Positions 1 to 8,576 of a stretch of 62,680 nt of DNA are shown here, piece by piece (within the stretch, counting starts at the first letter, position 1; each line of letters opens with the position of its first letter). The notes under the pieces were generated by a model that was not told where the DNA came from, did no database searches, and was given only the letters and a program-made list of their open reading frames with translations. Source of the stretch: an uncultured Muribaculaceae bacterium (GTDB lineage Bacteria; Bacteroidota; Bacteroidia; Bacteroidales; Muribaculaceae); the NCBI GenBank assembly GCA_947628305.1, contig CANQZG010000022.1, positions 1 through 62,680 of the forward strand, in the 5' to 3' direction. A program made the position numbers and the translations under genes.

Positions 1-75
1 AGAGTCCGGTTCAATACCGAACTCTTTCTATAACTGGATAGTGTTTAACATGTCCAACTTTTGGGGGGCACTTCA
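1..75 (+). mobile_element. 3' end of an IS3-family (IS150-like) insertion sequence
   Basis: Only the last 75 bases of the element lie in the window. Read on the minus strand, the sequence from 75 downward begins TGAAGTGCCCCCCAAAAG and continues TTGGACA. This matches the TG..CTG..CCCCAAAAGTTGGACA type of terminal inverted repeat of the IS150 subgroup of IS3. The same bases hold the transposase C-terminus (separate entry). The element end coincides with the point where the neighbouring SusC-like gene stops, so it appears to have inserted into that gene. The other end and the target duplication are outside the window. The match is from memory of the family, not a search. Confidence 0.72.
3..41 (+). 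CDS. C-terminal fragment of IS3-family transposase OrfB (partial, 5' end outside window)
   Basis: Frame 3 of the plus strand reads SPVQYRTLSITG and then TAG at 39-41. An SPVxYR motif a few residues before the stop is the usual C-terminal signature of IS3-family OrfB, the DDE integrase that cuts and joins the IS ends. Only 12 codons are visible, so catalytic residues cannot be checked. The distance from this stop to the inverted repeat (about 10-35 bp) is normal for the family. Confidence 0.6.
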   Translation, partial: SPVQYRTLSITG

Positions 76-2910
76 GTCCCATCCGTCCTCCAGGCTGATT
101 AGTTTGTTCCAGTTACGACTCCAGTTTATATCGACATCGACCGACCAATCCCGGCTACGCACAGGAGTCAGATGCAATGCCACCTCAATCCCGCGGTTGC
201 GGATTTCTCCGCAGTTTATTTTCTTGCTTGACGAGCCTATAATGGGGTCTGTGACGGCATTGACAATCTGATTGGTCGTCGATGAATTGTAGAACGCAAC
301 ATCGAGTCCCACGCGGTTCATGAAGAAACGGGTCTCGATACCGGCCTCCCAACTCTCGACGTTCTCCGGCTTTATATAGGCGTTGGCACGGCTTCCGGGC
401 AACGAATAACTGCCGGGATAGGCCGATGATGCACTGTAGGCGTCGGTCAGGGTGTAGGGAGATGTATCGTTACCTACATTCGCCCATGAGAGACGCATTT
501 TGAGCATGTTCACCCATGGCGCACTGTCCCGCAGCTTAAAGGCCTGGTCAAGCAGGACACTACCCGACACCGAGGGATAGAAGAACGACCAATGGTTACG
601 CCCCAACGCCGATGACCAGTCATTGCGCGCGGTCAGGTCAAGGAAATAGGTGTCATCCCAGCTCGCCGATACAAAACCGTAGAAACTGTTGACGACTTTC
701 TTGCTACGCCAGTTGTATACGCGAGGGTTCTCCCCCGTGGGAAGATTAGTGGAATTATAGACACCTTCCTCGCCGAGTTTGCTAAGGGTGACCGAGTTAC
801 GGTAGACACGGCGTGACATGTTGTTCCCGCCGAAAGCGGCGTTAAGCCCGAGCCGTTTACTGAACATACTGTTGTTGACATACTTCAACAAAAAATCTAT
901 GTTGGTCTCGATATCACGGTTATTCTGTTCCCGGTAGAATCCCGACTTGAAACCGGGTGTGTAGAATGGCTTCTTCTGCTGACGGAAATCCACGCTGAAA
1001 TCGGTGCCTCCGCGCAAATCAAGAGTCAACCCCTTGACCGGGAAAGAGATTGTCAACAACACGTTACCGTAGACACGGTCCTTGTTGATGGAGTTGGTGG
1101 ACTCGTATAACTGCATGTAAGGGTTACCGGGGTCACTGTTACCGAGCGAGTTGACCATACCGTGACCGTCCTTGAGGTTTCCCGCATAGTTCTCGGCGGT
1201 GACGCGTCCACTGAAATATTCGTCCTTGTATAGACGCATACTGTTGTTGGTCGTACCCCACAGGATATAATAGGTTGGCACCGATGACGAGTAACCCGAG
1301 ATGGGCATATTATCGCTCGTCTTGTGCAGATAATTGGCCTTGGCCTGGAATTTCAGCCATTTATTCATCTTTGTGTTGAACGAGAACGACACGGTCTGAT
1401 TCTGATAACCCGTGTTGGGCATAATCCAGTTATTGTGGGTGTCGGTGATTGACAGACGGGCCGTCGTCCCCTTGCCGTTGTTGGTGCTGACGGTCACATT
1501 GTTCTTGTAGGTCACACCTGTCCTGAAAATGCCGGTATACCAGTCATCGGCATAGACAAACGGCGTCAGCGTGTATTCCCCGGTCTCCCAGTTGTAGCTG
1601 TTGTACTGGTTACGGAGCTTGGCGGGGTCATATTTTTCACCGTAGGAATAACGGGAAGCGTTACGGCTGCCACCGAACCCTTCAGGCGCATCGCCCGAGA
1701 ATGTCCAGCATGAGAACTCACGGAAACCGTTGTCATTGCCCGGGCCATATTCTTTCTGAAAATCGGGAAAATATCCAGCGCGTTCAAACGTGACCGATGA
1801 ATTGATTGTCACGCCCACACCTTTCTGCTTGCGGCCTGACTTGGTCGTGATGACAATCGCACCGTTGGCGGCCCTTGACCCGTAAAGGGCAGTCGCAGCC
1901 GGACCTTTCAACACCGATACACTCTCGACATCCTCGGGATTGATTTCTGACGCTCCGTTACCGAAATCAACAGGGGAGTCAGTATTGGAATAAGTACCTC
2001 CCGAACCTGTCCCGGCATCACCCGACGAGATGGGTACACCGTCAACGACAAAAAGCGCCTCGTTACTGCCATAGTTCAGCGACTGGTCGCCACGGAGCAC
2101 CACACGCATCGACCCGTTAGGGCCACTACCCGCGCCGGTGGTGCTAAGACCCGCCACCTTGCCGCCGAGACTGTTCAACCAGTTACCCGACACTGTCTTG
2201 TTCAACTCGTCAGAATCAACCTTTGACACGGCATATCCGAGCGACTTCTGTTCACGAGATATACCGAGGGCGGTCACCACTACCTCGTCAAGATTGACCG
2301 ACGATTCCTTAAGAGTCACTTTCATGTTGCCGCCACGCCGGGCAGGGGTCTCTACCTGATTGTAACCCACATACCTCACCACAACGACCGGGTTAGAACC
2401 GATGACTCGTAACGTGAACTTGCCGTCAATGTCGGTCGCCACCGCGCCTTTGTGCCCTTTCTGTGAGACATTGGCACCTATTACAGGCTCACCCTGCGCG
2501 TCCACGACAGTCCCGGTACAGTTCCAACCACCCTTATCCGAAGCCAGTTCCCTACCGGCATTTTTAGACACGGAAGATGATGAAAGAAGAATCTTGCGGT
2601 TCTCCACTTTCACCTTCACGCCCGGTAGAACCTCACTAAGAATCGAGGCGATTGAACGGTTGTTAGCCTTGACACTGACACGCTTGTTAAACGGTAGCGA
2701 AGCATCAGCGTAGGCAAACGTATAGGGACTCTTGCGCTCAATCTCATTGAGCAATTCCCTGACGGTCACATTCTTGGCATCAATAGTGACATTCTCCCTC
2801 TGGGCCTGCGACCCGAACGCCGTCGCCAACAATATCAGCAACGTAAAGAGCTGTCTAAGACTGATACCCATTCTTAGAGTATGCTTACTCTTAAATAACT
2901 TTTTGGGCAT
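73..2910 (-). CDS. SusC-like TonB-dependent receptor with STN domain, C-terminus truncated by IS insertion
   Basis: Outer-membrane TonB-dependent transporter of the SusC/RagA group, 945 residues. In order: signal peptide (about 14-36), STN domain (about 38-112; signals to an anti-sigma factor in the periplasm), carboxypeptidase-regulatory-like domain (about 128-205), plug (about 215-350) and the beta-barrel. The last residues visible (..SLEDGWD) are in a barrel strand region, and there is no terminal aromatic strand. Family members with STN are usually about 1050-1150 residues, so roughly 100-200 residues are missing. The TGA stop is the first three bases of the IS end. The SusD partner expected downstream is not in the window. 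A barrel lacking its last strands is unlikely to assemble, so this is probably a broken gene. An alternative start is Met14 (2871). FecR lies directly upstream. Confidence 0.88.
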   Translation of the reverse strand: MPKKLFKSKHTLRMGISLRQLFTLLILLATAFGSQAQRENVTIDAKNVTVRELLNEIERKSPYTFAYADASLPFNKRVSVKANNRSIASILSEVLPGVKVKVENRKILLSSSSVSKNAGRELASDKGGWNCTGTVVDAQGEPVIGANVSQKGHKGAVATDIDGKFTLRVIGSNPVVVVRYVGYNQVETPARRGGNMKVTLKESSVNLDEVVVTALGISREQKSLGYAVSKVDSDELNKTVSGNWLNSLGGKVAGLSTTGAGSGPNGSMRVVLRGDQSLNYGSNEALFVVDGVPISSGDAGTGSGGTYSNTDSPVDFGNGASEINPEDVESVSVLKGPAATALYGSRAANGAIVITTKSGRKQKGVGVTINSSVTFERAGYFPDFQKEYGPGNDNGFREFSCWTFSGDAPEGFGGSRNASRYSYGEKYDPAKLRNQYNSYNWETGEYTLTPFVYADDWYTGIFRTGVTYKNNVTVSTNNGKGTTARLSITDTHNNWIMPNTGYQNQTVSFSFNTKMNKWLKFQAKANYLHKTSDNMPISGYSSSVPTYYILWGTTNNSMRLYKDEYFSGRVTAENYAGNLKDGHGMVNSLGNSDPGNPYMQLYESTNSINKDRVYGNVLLTISFPVKGLTLDLRGGTDFSVDFRQQKKPFYTPGFKSGFYREQNNRDIETNIDFLLKYVNNSMFSKRLGLNAAFGGNNMSRRVYRNSVTLSKLGEEGVYNSTNLPTGENPRVYNWRSKKVVNSFYGFVSASWDDTYFLDLTARNDWSSALGRNHWSFFYPSVSGSVLLDQAFKLRDSAPWVNMLKMRLSWANVGNDTSPYTLTDAYSASSAYPGSYSLPGSRANAYIKPENVESWEAGIETRFFMNRVGLDVAFYNSSTTNQIVNAVTDPIIGSSSKKINCGEIRNRGIEVALHLTPVRSRDWSVDVDINWSRNWNKLISLEDGWD

Positions 2911-2950
2911 AGATGTTAAAGGTTAGATTATTGATTATTACTATATTTAT

Positions 2951-2974
2951 TCCTAATTCCTAATTCCTAATTCC
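2951..2974. repeat. Three tandem copies of CCTAATT between fecR and susC
   Basis: Three head-to-tail copies of the heptamer CCTAATT lie in the 65-bp gap between the FecR gene stop and the SusC start. They sit in the expected promoter or leader region of susC. A copy-number change here could alter spacing, but no core promoter can be placed with confidence. It may simply be slippage-prone AT-rich DNA. Confidence 0.5.
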
Positions 2975-2975
2975 C

Positions 2976-3968
2976 TCACCTCCCCGTGACAACCAACGTG
3001 TTGCCCTCAATCCTGTAATTGACCGGGATGAGGTAACTGATGACAGGCATCACCTCGTCAAGGCGTTCGTTATAGACCGTCAACGACAACCGTTGAGACA
3101 CATCGACATCGGGCGACACATCAAGGTCCACACTATACTTACGGCTTATGTTGACAAGTATGTCTCCAAGCCGTTCGCTCTCAAACTTAAGATTGCTCTC
3201 ATACCATTGACAATAGTCACGTGCCCGTGCCTCCGTCACCTTGAGCCGATGGGTCTTGCGGTCAAGAGTCAACATCTCGTCGGGACTAAGCGTCACAGGC
3301 TCTTTCAGCAGCGGTGAGGAGACCTTGACCTTTCCTTCCTTCAAGACAACTTCCTCGTTTTTACTGAATGAGTAGTTTTTAACATCGAAACAAGTGCCAA
3401 GAACCTCGACCTCAAGGTCGGTCATCATCACGACAAACGGTCGACGGGGATTTTTCGTGACTTCAAAATAAGCCTCACCCTCGACTGACACGCGACGTTC
3501 ATCGCCGTTGTCAAACCCATTGGACGAATAGGTGAGACGACTGTCACCATTGAGCCACACACGTGTCCCGTCTGGCAGCCGGTATTCACCCGTCGCCCCC
3601 TTGGCCGCAAGCAATATCGTCTCTGACTCCACTCCGCGGGATGTCACAATATAGGTCAAAGCCGAGGCGAGCACCACGGCGGCGACAGCGGCGGCATAAC
3701 GTAACACACGTTTCCAACGCGCCGGACGCGTGATAATGACCGCCGGCTCGATTTCATCCATAAGCCGTTCAAGGCTGGCGGCGTCAAAAACGCCCGCATT
3801 CATGCCATAATGCCTGTCCCAAAGGTCAGACATCGAAGCCCGCACGGCATCGTCATCCTCATGTTGCGACATCCACCGTTGAATGCGGAAGCGCAATTCA
3901 TCGGGCAAGTCGGGATGGTTATAGATGTAACTGATTATTTTATCACAGTCTCGCTGATGTTCAGTCAT
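2976..3968 (-). CDS. FecR-type anti-sigma factor
   Basis: Inner-membrane regulator of 330 residues that in this family holds an ECF sigma factor inactive until the STN domain of its cognate SusC receptor signals. An N-terminal cytoplasmic part (about 1-85) is followed by one membrane helix (VLRYAAAVAAVVLASALTY, about 88-107). Next come the FecR domain (about 125-220, with LPDGTRVWLNGDSRL) and a C-terminal DUF4974 domain that ends at LVVTGR. It lies 65 bp upstream of the STN-containing susC, as expected for the pair. The ECF sigma gene that normally precedes fecR is absent; a phosphoesterase gene ends 13 bp upstream instead. With the receptor truncated, the signalling system looks incomplete. 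Confidence 0.9.
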   Translation of the reverse strand: MTEHQRDCDKIISYIYNHPDLPDELRFRIQRWMSQHEDDDAVRASMSDLWDRHYGMNAGVFDAASLERLMDEIEPAVIITRPARWKRVLRYAAAVAAVVLASALTYIVTSRGVESETILLAAKGATGEYRLPDGTRVWLNGDSRLTYSSNGFDNGDERRVSVEGEAYFEVTKNPRRPFVVMMTDLEVEVLGTCFDVKNYSFSKNEEVVLKEGKVKVSSPLLKEPVTLSPDEMLTLDRKTHRLKVTEARARDYCQWYESNLKFESERLGDILVNISRKYSVDLDVSPDVDVSQRLSLTVYNERLDEVMPVISYLIPVNYRIEGNTLVVTGR

Positions 3969-3981
3969 GATTATTGTCGGG

Positions 3982-5778
3982 TTATCTCATTGAAACATGG
4001 AATTTAACAGGCCTGGAAACGGTCTGCACATATCTGCGACCATATTCGTCTGTCACCGTGACCCTAAGTGAGGTGTTGTAAGCCGAGGCCTTGGCCTTGA
4101 AAAAATGAGTCGAGTATTGCGTCATCAATGTGCTCGTTGTCGTGGGTAACGCCCCATGGCTAAGACGCTGGCATTCGTATGACAGGATGTGCAGCGGGTC
4201 TTTGGCCCTTACACGCGTCACTTCAAGGGGATTACCATTTTCAGTCACCTCGATTTGCCACCCCGGACTCCAGGCAAACACGTTTATAAGCACCTCATTG
4301 TCCTTGACTGACTTACCATAGGCGTCGGCATATTCCACGACCTTGTCCTTATATTTGGAATTTGTGACCGAATTACGGTCTATAACCACTTCATTTAGGT
4401 CATACACCCTGAACTGACGGTCAGACTCATAGCCGATTCCTTTATAGTGATAACGCAACTGCGTGCCATCCACCTCCAGCACCCCGTATCCACCGGGAGA
4501 ACCATCGGTACAAAGATGATTTCCCGCATATCCGCTGCGACCGGTCCACCACAGCGACCCGCTCACAGAGGCAACGTTACGTTCCCTCATTCCTTTAACA
4601 AACGGCGACTCGACTGCGAAATTACGGTGATAATGTCCGCTGAACAATGTCACGTCGGTGAAACCTGAAAGCAACCCCTCCAGTTCCTCCATATCAATCA
4701 TGTTACGACGTGTGACCTGTGTCTGCCCCGACAGTGTCGGCTCTTTATAAAACGGCACGTGGGCACATAAGACCAACGGAGTGGATTTGTCGGGAAGCGT
4801 GGCGAGGTCTTCCGCAAGCCAGTCGAGCTGACTGCGTGTCAACGCGCGGTCATAGCTGCGGTCGCCCATCGTTCCGGCTGACGCACCCGGATTGTTGTAA
4901 ACGACATTGTCAAGAATCACATAGTGAACGCGCCCGATATTGAACGAATAATAGGTTGGAGCAAGCCGTTCCCTGAAAAGCCACGCCGACCTCCAGTCAT
5001 CGGAGATGTACGGGTCATTATCATGATTGCCTATCGTATGAAACACGGGGCAATCGACACCGTCGAAACAACGCGCGGCATCGGAGAGAGTGAAATTATT
5101 GGCATACCAGAACTGTTCCCAGCTGACATCACCGAGCGAGATGCTGTAGACCCTGCGTCCCATGGCACGGTAACGGTTGATTGTCCCGTTAACATCGGGG
5201 ATGAAACCGTCACGGAACTGCGCGACATCCTCGGTGCGTCCCGCAAGATGCTGGTCGGCGTGAATAACAACGGCGTAGGAAGTGTCATCGACGGGGACAA
5301 GCGAGAAGTCATGAGTCTCACATTCCCCGGCCTTTTGTGTCGTGAATGAATAGAATCGAGGGACAGAGCCATCGGTCTTAACCGTATATCCCCCAGGAAT
5401 CGAGACAAAGACATAACCCGTGGATTTGTCTGACTTCATCCTGTATTCACCCTTTTCATTGGTCAGTGCAACGATATGGCCGTCAGACACGGCGACATTC
5501 TTCACTGCCTTACCGTTTTCGGAGGTGACATGACCGACGATGGTCGCCCCGTCGTCGGGTTCTATGACCGAATCAGGATTGACCGGCACCACCGGCCCGT
5601 CAGGAATATCAACAGGAGGTTGCGGGAGTATGGTATTGTTGCGCCCGCACGAAACGCAGGCACAACAACACCCCCATGCCAAAATACCTAAGAGAATGTT
5701 TGGATTTAACAGACCGAAATTTTTATGCGGAGTCTTGAGATGATTTTGTCCATGCTGCCGAGGGAGCGATGCGGGCAT
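3982..5778 (-). CDS. Calcineurin-like phosphoesterase lipoprotein (MetallophosN-Metallophos-MetallophosC)
   Basis: Secreted or surface metallophosphoesterase of about 600 residues. After a lipoprotein-like stretch ending CVSC there is a MetallophosN-type beta domain (IVGHVTSENGKAVKNV..). The calcineurin-like core follows, with metal ligands visible as HADQH, SLGDVSW, GNHDND, CAHVPF and FSGHYHRN. A C-terminal domain beginning near WSPGWQIEV completes the arrangement typical of Bacteroidetes. The substrate is unknown; the GDPD gene just upstream hints at phosphodiesters. The start is uncertain: the open frame runs to 5973, but everything beyond about 5688 lies inside a repeat element, which also overlaps the signal-peptide codons. 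The chosen ATG (5778) is inside that element and there is no clearly better one. Confidence 0.82.
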   Translation of the reverse strand: MPASLPRQHGQNHLKTPHKNFGLLNPNILLGILAWGCCCACVSCGRNNTILPQPPVDIPDGPVVPVNPDSVIEPDDGATIVGHVTSENGKAVKNVAVSDGHIVALTNEKGEYRMKSDKSTGYVFVSIPGGYTVKTDGSVPRFYSFTTQKAGECETHDFSLVPVDDTSYAVVIHADQHLAGRTEDVAQFRDGFIPDVNGTINRYRAMGRRVYSISLGDVSWEQFWYANNFTLSDAARCFDGVDCPVFHTIGNHDNDPYISDDWRSAWLFRERLAPTYYSFNIGRVHYVILDNVVYNNPGASAGTMGDRSYDRALTRSQLDWLAEDLATLPDKSTPLVLCAHVPFYKEPTLSGQTQVTRRNMIDMEELEGLLSGFTDVTLFSGHYHRNFAVESPFVKGMRERNVASVSGSLWWTGRSGYAGNHLCTDGSPGGYGVLEVDGTQLRYHYKGIGYESDRQFRVYDLNEVVIDRNSVTNSKYKDKVVEYADAYGKSVKDNEVLINVFAWSPGWQIEVTENGNPLEVTRVRAKDPLHILSYECQRLSHGALPTTTSTLMTQYSTHFFKAKASAYNTSLRVTVTDEYGRRYVQTVSRPVKFHVSMR

Positions 5779-5960
5779 CGTGACCGAGGCAAAGGGACAA
5801 AAGCGTCCAAGAGACCGCCCAAGGAACTCCTTGACGGCATCTTTCGGCCATTTCCGTGCCTCTCGCTCGTCATGTATCTCGATACACTCCTCGCTCGGAG
5901 ACCCGGAACTGTCTCTAAACCTGCCTATAAAAATTCGTCTGTTAAATTCAAACATTCTCC
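5688..5960. repeat. MITE-like element with imperfect terminal inverted repeats and two structured hairpins
   Basis: About 270 bp bounded by inverted ends of roughly 35 bp. The plus-strand end starts CTAAGAGAATGTTTGG. The other end, read on the minus strand, carries AGAATGTTTGAATTTAAC, and both continue into AACAGA..AATTTTTAT. Inside are two hairpins with the layout GGAG-stem-TGACnGA: CGATGC/GCATCG at 5766-5779 (plus strand) and TGTATC/GATACA at 5873-5886 (minus strand). A 28-bp block (5761-5788) recurs exactly, inverted, at 32063-32090. GAATTTTTATAGGCA (5922-5936, minus strand) recurs at 60863-60877. There is no coding capacity, so it would be a non-autonomous element. It sits between the GDPD and phosphoesterase genes and overlaps the start of the latter. 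Confidence 0.75.
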
Positions 5961-6014
5961 AACAATATGGCATAAGTCCCCCCTACTGATGATTTCCTAA
6001 ATAATCCTTTCACC

Positions 6015-6782
6015 TTATTTCTTGTCTTTCATCAATTTCAGAAGCCGGTCAGGATGGTCGGTGGTGATATAGTCCACACCGAGGTCTATGAAATACTTCA
6101 TATCCTCATCGGTATTCACCGTCCACACATTGACCTCCAGTCCCTGTTCATGAGCCTCTTTTACCCAATTGGGATGCTTCTTAAGCACCTTGACCGAGTA
6201 ATCAAGCCCTGCCAAGCCGAGTTTCCTTAGCTTCTTCGGTGTCAAATCCCCGTCAAGATAAAAAATCTTGACCCCCACCGGAAATATCTTCTTAAATGTC
6301 ATCGCCGCGTTGAGCGAAAACACAATGATGTCGGTACGGTCAAGGACCCCATACTTTGTCAACAGCTTGGCTATTTTATGGCAAGCCTCGTCCTCACGGC
6401 TATAGTCGGTCAGGGATTTCATTTCAAGTACAAGACGCGTCGCCGGTTTTTCCTTTACAACGGCAAGATACTCGTCAAGAGTGGGGATTTTCTCCCCGTT
6501 TTTGAGTTTGATTTTACGTATCTTGTCAAACGGGGCGGTCTCCATGTAGAGTCCGTGGAATTTCTTGTCATGATTCACAACCAATTCATCGTCAGTCGTG
6601 AGCCAAACATCTATTTCAGAACCATAACAACCTATTGAGTCGGCCTTGATGAACGAAGCCAATGTATTCTGGTCAGAACCTTCGGTATTCCAGAATCCAC
6701 GGTGGGCGACAACCTTGACCTGTGCATCCAAAACCAACGATGTAATCACAACTGATAATAATAGTAAATATGCACGTTTCAT
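6015..6782 (-). CDS. Glycerophosphodiester phosphodiesterase family protein (GDPD), secreted
   Basis: 255 residues. A signal peptide (MKRAYLLLLSVVITSLVLDA) is followed by a GDPD TIM barrel. The catalytic signature is visible as AHRGFWN, then EIDVWLTTDDELVVNHD and, later, LEMKS. Family members hydrolyse glycerophosphodiesters to sn-glycerol 3-phosphate and an alcohol. The usual partner histidine of HRG..E.D..H is present in VVNHD. The open frame extends 23 codons further upstream, but the signal peptide and the promoter at 6840-6847 favour this ATG. It is the first gene of a likely unit with the phosphoesterase, although the repeat at 5688-5960 now separates them. Confidence 0.88.
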   Translation of the reverse strand: MKRAYLLLLSVVITSLVLDAQVKVVAHRGFWNTEGSDQNTLASFIKADSIGCYGSEIDVWLTTDDELVVNHDKKFHGLYMETAPFDKIRKIKLKNGEKIPTLDEYLAVVKEKPATRLVLEMKSLTDYSREDEACHKIAKLLTKYGVLDRTDIIVFSLNAAMTFKKIFPVGVKIFYLDGDLTPKKLRKLGLAGLDYSVKVLKKHPNWVKEAHEQGLEVNVWTVNTDEDMKYFIDLGVDYITTDHPDRLLKLMKDKK

Positions 6783-6839
6783 GTTATTGAAGGTTAAATT
6801 ACGACAGGCCTTTATCCCCTGTCTATAATAAAGACCCCT

Positions 6840-6847
6840 CAAAAATA
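6840..6847 (-). promoter_or_regulatory. -7 box TATTTTTG upstream of the GDPD gene
   Basis: TATTTTTG on the minus strand fits the Bacteroidetes TAnnTTTG -7 consensus, about 58 bp upstream of the chosen ATG. No good TTG is found 20 bp further up. A copy of the repeat-end motif (6855-6872) occupies that position. Confidence 0.4.
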
Positions 6848-6882
6848 ACATCGGCTAAGAGTATGTTTAAACTTTTTTTGGT

Positions 6883-6915
6883 AAAAAAATACCCCGTGGC
6901 TGCAACCACGGGGTA
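6883..6915 (-). terminator. Rho-independent terminator after the secreted two-repeat protein gene
   Basis: On the minus strand, TACCCCGTGG-TTGCAG-CCACGGGGTA forms a 10-bp GC-rich stem followed by a run of seven T. It begins about 20 bp after the stop codon at 6937. Confidence 0.88.
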
Positions 6916-6936
6916 CAAACGTATATCGGTCAATCG

Positions 6937-8517
6937 CTACTTCACTATCACCTTGGAGGTTACATCCCCTTTGCAACAGATGTACACTCCGGGCGTTGAC
7001 GGTCTATCAATGACAACACCCTGCATGTTGTAATACACCTCGGGGGAATCTGAATCTACACTTATATCCGTTAACCCTGACCATGTCGCAGGCAACTCAA
7101 GTTTGAACCCAATACCACCTTGCAGAAACTCGCTATCTGAAAAATCCTTCTCGCTTATAAGGACTGTATAGTCGGGCATTGTTATCTCCCGACCCTGACG
7201 CGAGCCGAAATATCCTGCCAGTTCTATCTCTTCGGTCGAAACATTCTCGGCGACACAGCTTCCGGCCTGTGACCATACTACACCTTCGCCACACACATAA
7301 TCCACACCTGTGACACTGGGGTCAATCCACACCCTGTCAGGGTCGGACGCATTAATATAAAGGTAATGCCCATGGGACTGGCAATCAAACGTGTACACCG
7401 ACAATTGACTATGCGAACCATAAGGATTACGGACCCTAAAATATCCCGGTTTATCAGTTCTCTCGTCAATATCGACAACGATATCCTCCACCGGAATTTC
7501 ATCATATAACGAAGAATAGAACGCCTCGGTCAATGTCCCTTTGCCTATCGACTTCCACTTGCTGTCATCATTTGAGACAGCTACAATGAACTCCGAATCA
7601 TCGACGACAAGCTCGCCTTTCTCGTCAAGACCGGCCGCGATAATCGTATATAACCCCGCATCGGTCGGTTTGAACTTGAACGAATCCTTTGTCGGGTCGA
7701 ATTTATTTTCATCCTTGAACAATTCATCCCCGATACCCTCGTCATAGATATAATGTTCCCCGGAAACTACCATTATATATGGTTCAATACTTTCCCCGGC
7801 ACGAACCTCTATCGTGAAATCATTATCCTCGGCACAATAAGGCGCGGTCAGTTTCAATGAATAGTCAGGGATAGTGAATCCGGGCAACGCGAACTTGAAA
7901 CCGGTGTAAAGGGTTGTACGCTGCCATCCCGTCCCGACACCTATCGCGAAAGAACCTGGCTCAAACGAGACCACACCGTTGGACATTGTCCCGTAATATT
8001 CCCATTTCCCGTTGTCATCGGGCCATCCTGTAGCCACAGTCATGTTGCTTAATTCGTAGGCGTTATACACGAATATGTCCTCGACATATACTTTCGCCGG
8101 GTCGGTCGCATTAACATACATGTAGGCCGGGTCGGTCTTACCCATAATCTCAGCGACCTTCGACCCCTCGCAATATGGCTGGAAACGATACCATCCGGGG
8201 GTGGCGACACTTTCCTCAACCTGGACTTTCCATCTCATACCCACCGGGAAATCATGATAATAGGTCAGCAAGTCTTCACAATATGTACCCTCGCCGAGAG
8301 ATTTCCATTCTCCTGTGGGGGGAGCTTCGTGTGAGGGACTTTCACGAAGTCCCTCACCTTTGATATCAAAGGCCGATTTCCTCGCTTTTACAAAATTCCG
8401 ATGACGTGCGGTAGGGTTAGCTGACGGAGCGACATCACGCGGCGACAATGTATTCGACTCTAAATGTAAAGGGGACAACATGGCAACTATTGCCGCGAAA
8501 AGTAAAAGTTTCTTCAT
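6937..8517 (-). CDS. Secreted protein with two related repeat domains and conserved C-terminal tail, unknown function
   Basis: 526 residues with a signal peptide (MKKLLLFAAIVAMLSPL). Two related modules start at WKSLGEGT (about residue 72) and WKSIGKGT (about 320). Each continues into a PGWYRF or PGYFRV strand and a YVNATDP or YINASDP motif, so this is an internal duplication of about 240 residues. The end (VYYNMQGVVIDRPSTPGVYIC..KVIVK) resembles the C-terminal tails seen on many secreted Bacteroidales proteins. I do not recognise an enzymatic domain; a surface beta-sandwich or binding protein is plausible. It is a single-gene unit with its own promoter and a strong terminator. Confidence 0.8.
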   Translation of the reverse strand: MKKLLLFAAIVAMLSPLHLESNTLSPRDVAPSANPTARHRNFVKARKSAFDIKGEGLRESPSHEAPPTGEWKSLGEGTYCEDLLTYYHDFPVGMRWKVQVEESVATPGWYRFQPYCEGSKVAEIMGKTDPAYMYVNATDPAKVYVEDIFVYNAYELSNMTVATGWPDDNGKWEYYGTMSNGVVSFEPGSFAIGVGTGWQRTTLYTGFKFALPGFTIPDYSLKLTAPYCAEDNDFTIEVRAGESIEPYIMVVSGEHYIYDEGIGDELFKDENKFDPTKDSFKFKPTDAGLYTIIAAGLDEKGELVVDDSEFIVAVSNDDSKWKSIGKGTLTEAFYSSLYDEIPVEDIVVDIDERTDKPGYFRVRNPYGSHSQLSVYTFDCQSHGHYLYINASDPDRVWIDPSVTGVDYVCGEGVVWSQAGSCVAENVSTEEIELAGYFGSRQGREITMPDYTVLISEKDFSDSEFLQGGIGFKLELPATWSGLTDISVDSDSPEVYYNMQGVVIDRPSTPGVYICCKGDVTSKVIVK

Positions 8518-8576
8518 AACATGATGACTAAATAGTTATTAAACAGATGTTAGCAGTCCAACTATATGAACCTGGT

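Noticed and set aside
2951-2974. Possible CRISPR-like or phase-variable repeat upstream of susC
   Set aside because: Only three 7-bp units with no spacers and no invertible flanks. Kept as a simple tandem repeat.
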